From Zerene cesonia (taxonomy: Eukaryota > Arthropoda > Insecta > Lepidoptera > Pieridae): a stretch of DNA of 64,000 nucleotides. The stretch spans positions 8,689,967-8,753,966 of the forward strand of contig NC_052120.1 of NCBI RefSeq assembly GCF_012273895.1. Reading direction: 5' to 3'. Of this stretch, positions 60,898-64,000 are shown in pieces (the first letter of the stretch is position 1; every line of letters begins with the position of its first letter). The position numbers and the translations under genes were made by a program. The notes beneath the pieces were generated by a model, which worked only from the letters and a program-made list of their open reading frames with translations, did no database searches and was not told where the DNA came from.

Positions 60898-61643
60898 ATG
60901 AGTGTAGCTGCTAGGTCTGCGTTCTGGATTATCTCCATTGGTACAGTCAGTTTTGGCCTCTTCACATTTTTCAAACCTGATGATGAATTACTTAAGCAGG
61001 TCATTACTTTTGAATATCATTTATAGTGTTTGGTCACTGATTTGTTGATGTTTTTTAACTAAATGTTTGTGTGTTTTTAAAGTAACAAATTAAAGTATGT
61101 GCAATGTTGTTTAATATTGATTGATTGGATGCATAGGCAGCTTTTAATGTGGATAATTTGAATATAAAATATTTTTGTAATTGAAATGTGATTAATGTGT
61201 GCTAATACTATCATGTTTTCTTAATTTAAAATTTACTTCTCTGAGGACTTGTTACATAAATTGTAACATGGTCAGCCCTGGTAAAGACAATCAGTGGTCA
61301 ACTAAAATTTTGACTCATCTTTCATGCTATAAAAATATCATCATGTTTGATCAATAGTATACAGTAAATCGACATAATATATTAGAATTCATACTTTCAT
61401 TGTATGCAATTGTCACTTGATTACAATATAAATTAAAACCTAATATGTTATAAATTGTACTCTTATAGTTTTATGTATTATTGTAATTAATCTATTTTAC
61501 AATATTTTCAGATTGATGACGAATCAAAATTTACTACTGCTAGACGAACTAGTCGTGACACACTTGCTGTATTAAAAGAAGCAACCAATCAAAATTCAGA
61601 AATATCCAAAAAAGTAGATGAATTGCTAAAGAAAGGAAAATGA
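60898..61643 (+). CDS. Small single-pass membrane protein, UQCC3-like (second ORF)
   Basis: Exons 60898-60999 and 61512-61643 (AAGCAG|GTCATT, TTTTCAG|ATT, phase 0) give 77 residues. One membrane segment (about 7-25, AFWIISIGTVSFGLFTFF) is followed by PDDELL and a charged helix ending KKVDELLKKGK. The plan (N-terminal anchor, PxxE/D-type turn, helix with TLAVLKEATNQNSEI) resembles UQCC3, a complex III assembly factor of about 93 residues with TLQEAATTQEN; this is a tentative recalled match. The splice within the frame and the conserved-looking composition support it as a real protein. It starts 8 nt after the first frame and overlaps the third in ATGA. Confidence 0.72.
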
Positions 61644-62638
61644 GTGACAAAACAGCAGTTTTAGAGAGGCTTAGTAGACGTGAAGCACAAAGGATTGAGA
61701 AACTACAAAAGGCACACAAGGCAAGAGAGGAAGTCGATGCAACAAATGAGAATGAGGAATATTTTTCAGGAGCTTTCAAAATAAGGGCGGATATAATTGA
61801 ACAGCTGTTGTCACAAGTACCCACCTTGGAGTGCAATGTTCTTCCAGCACATTTTGATAACATTAAGCGAGAGGTGAATGAACTACAAAAATTTGTTGTA
61901 ACCTCTTCCTTTTTTCTAAAGGAATTCAACTTACGTAAATATCTCGGTATAGTTCAAAACTTGCAGACCAAATGTTACGAATTGGAAGACAGGTACGTGC
62001 CCCGCAAGAAATTTGGTTTTACAAGAAAAAAGCTACCAAAGTCCCACAGCCAGAAACAAGATTCGGTTGATGAAAATGATGCGGCCGGCAAAACAGATAG
62101 CAATAAATGGGATGACAAGTTGTTCGGCTTTGATTCAAAGGAAAATAATATTTTGTCCTTGGAAAACGATGAATTATATCAAAGGGATGTTGCACTGCGT
62201 AATTTGAAAAATTGTACTGTAGGATTGAAAGGTGTAATGGGTACCTTACACATGACAAATTTGGACAACTGTATAATTCTCTCGGGGCCAGTGACATCAT
62301 CAGTTTTTATCGAAAAGTGCACCAATTGCAAAGTTGTCGCTGCTTGCCAGCAACTCCGAATGCACACTTCTAATCAATGTGATATATACTTGCATGTGAC
62401 AAGTAAGGGAATTGTTGAAGATTGCACAGAAATTAGAACTGCACCCTATAACTTATATTACGATGATTTAGAAAAACATTTCAATATGTCCTCATTAGAT
62501 AGAAATAGTAACAACTGGGATAGTCTGGATGATTTTAACTGGCTGGCTCCAGATATACCTTCTCCAAATTGGCAAGTTTTGGACCCCGCACATCGTATTT
62601 GTGATTGGTCTGAATGGTGGTCAAAACTACCATCATAG
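61640..62638 (+). CDS. TBCC: Tubulin-specific chaperone C (third ORF)
   Basis: A 332-codon frame, near the 346 of human TBCC. Cofactor C acts in the last step of tubulin heterodimer folding, where its Arg finger triggers GTP hydrolysis by beta-tubulin in the cofactor D/E supercomplex. Visible are the N-terminal helical spectrin-like part (1 to about 115), a polar linker (about 120-165), and the beta-helical C-CAP/RP2-type domain (about 180-300). CQQLRMH places the presumed catalytic Arg at 240, by analogy with the QQFR of RP2. The region closes with DWSEWW. The ATG lies in the ATGA that also ends the upstream frame, with A at -3. The whole frame is in the exon that carries the end of the second frame. 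Confidence 0.93.
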   Translation: MSDKTAVLERLSRREAQRIEKLQKAHKAREEVDATNENEEYFSGAFKIRADIIEQLLSQVPTLECNVLPAHFDNIKREVNELQKFVVTSSFFLKEFNLRKYLGIVQNLQTKCYELEDRYVPRKKFGFTRKKLPKSHSQKQDSVDENDAAGKTDSNKWDDKLFGFDSKENNILSLENDELYQRDVALRNLKNCTVGLKGVMGTLHMTNLDNCIILSGPVTSSVFIEKCTNCKVVAACQQLRMHTSNQCDIYLHVTSKGIVEDCTEIRTAPYNLYYDDLEKHFNMSSLDRNSNNWDSLDDFNWLAPDIPSPNWQVLDPAHRICDWSEWWSKLPS

Positions 62639-64000
62639 TATAAAAAAAATAACTTTAAAACTTTGATGCTTATCATGATATTTATGAAGAAAACCATAAA
62701 AATATTATAAATACCTCATGCATGTAATAACAGATTGTTAAGAATTTAAATTAATTGAGAATAATTGCCTTATGTACCTTCAATCCAATCTTAATTTTGA
62801 GGTGCTATGTCTAACAAGCTTCTAACATTGGTAGAATAGTTGAAAATTTTAGTTGTAGGAAATTCATTGTATCAGCTCACTTAATATCTTATGTTAGCTT
62901 TATTACAATCAATGGATAACATTTATAAATTAAAAGAATTTTGTAATATACCTAATCAATTTTTATTTTGCATTCTTACCTTGACTCCTTTCTGTTTCTA
63001 GCACAAAGAAATAACGTTGTTAGTGTTGAATGAATGTTATTCAACTTTTAATTTGGTATTAGGACAAAAGGTAATCTATTTCAATTATTTATGCAAATAA
63101 GTTTGATTTCGAATAAGATAAAAAGATGGCCCATTTAATACGATATTATTTATTTTTCGCTATATATTATTTAAAAAAGTGTACTAGGACAACAGCTAGC
63201 AAAATACAAAGTATACCTAGTACTAATGCTCGTAACTTTTGTCGTCACAATTTAGATTTAGATGCAAACTCGCTGAATGTGATTTCTCTGTCTCTCCTAG
63301 CGAAAATATAGCGGATAAAACTGATTAAAAATCACGTTACCGTCATGAGGACAAAGTAAACGGCAGCACGGTAATTACTCAAACTGATCCTTCTGGCTAG
63401 CTATTTCATCAATGATAGATAAACGTTATTCTTATATGCTGTATGCTTATTGTAATATAGTAAAAAAGATAACGTATTACGTGCTTTTCATTTTACGCCA
63501 ATAGGCCGAAGAGGAGTGGCAGCACTGATGCTTTTATTTGTAACAACAGAGAATCAGAAATAAAACTGCGTGACTAACAACAAATATCAATTTATTTTCT
63601 ACAATAAAATACATATACGTGTTGAAAAATCACAGTAGCAATACAGAAAAAGTATTTTATTTCATTAAAGAAAAGTATCATAAGCCATACAAACACTAAG
63701 ACAAGTTTTCATACCTAGTTTTTGAGCACATTTCAGCAAAGATACGCAAACAATAAAATTGTATATAAATAGTATAAAAATAATAATGTTGAGACTTGAA
63801 AAAGACTACAGTGCATTGGGGTAATAAAGTAAGAAACAAATGTAAGTATATTTTTGAACTCTTTCTAGTATAACAATTTCTACACACATATATTATTTTT
63901 CTCATATTATGAGTCTTTCAACCTTTTAGTTTAAACACGCTTACCTGGAAGTGACCGCTTCTTAGAGATAAGACAACTTTTAGAGATGTAATGAAATTAA
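62639..64000. other. 3' flank of the TBCC locus, no gene recognised
   Basis: AT-rich sequence. It includes the TBCC 3' untranslated region. Open frames at 63126-63311 (plus) and 63696-63905 (minus) have no recognisable features and are probably chance. A reversed AATAAA near 63590 could belong to a minus-strand gene beyond the window. Confidence 0.4.

Noticed and set aside
63126..63311. 61-codon frame after TBCC
   Set aside because: No recognisable features; AT-rich composition and length fit chance.

Overview
The window is nuclear DNA of an arthropod, almost certainly a moth or butterfly (Lepidoptera). The genes have GT-AG introns in AT-rich sequence. The UDP-glycosyltransferases (UGTs) are of the lepidopteran detoxification type. 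The dispersed repeats are typical of Lepidoptera: Helitron-like elements sharing a tail that ends in CTAGT, LINE 3' ends, and a tRNA-derived SINE. Two runs of exactly 1000 N (822-1821 and 7271-8270) are scaffold gaps, so the order and orientation of the contig between them (1822-7270) is not secured.

Layout. (1) 1-33 kb is a UGT cluster. It holds an isolated exon 1 (UGT A, minus strand), a truncated duplicate of it with a duplicated promoter (UGT B, pseudogene), two complete four-exon genes on the plus strand (UGT C, 524 aa with long repeat-filled introns; UGT D, 526 aa, compact), and a decayed exon-3 relic between C and D. (2) 33-49 kb holds conserved housekeeping genes: a KIF-binding protein (minus), a MIER1-type ELM2-SANT corepressor (minus, no intron in the coding region), TMEM87 (plus, 11 coding exons) and ELMO/Ced-12 (minus, 732 codons without an intron). 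(3) 50-60 kb holds two tandem spondin-like secreted proteins (reeler, spondin-N, one thrombospondin repeat) with nearly identical exon structure. (4) 60.4-62.6 kb is a very compact locus with three successive reading frames: a CEBPZOS-like mitochondrial microprotein, a small single-pass membrane protein resembling the complex III assembly factor UQCC3, and tubulin cofactor C. The first two are 8 nt apart and the last two overlap in ATGA.

How the parts relate. The UGTs conjugate sugars to small lipophilic compounds in the ER and expand by local duplication; the window shows intact, divergent, truncated and relic stages of that process. The remaining genes are unrelated conserved functions. The most unusual item is the apparently tricistronic locus at 60.4-62.6 kb. 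Other notable signals are UGT D with changed signature residues, a SINE copy with a 5' inversion inserted 14 nt (plus its target duplication) from a UGT splice acceptor, and three near-perfect hairpins. All exon models were built by eye from splice consensus, phase and homology to recalled families; no database search was run.
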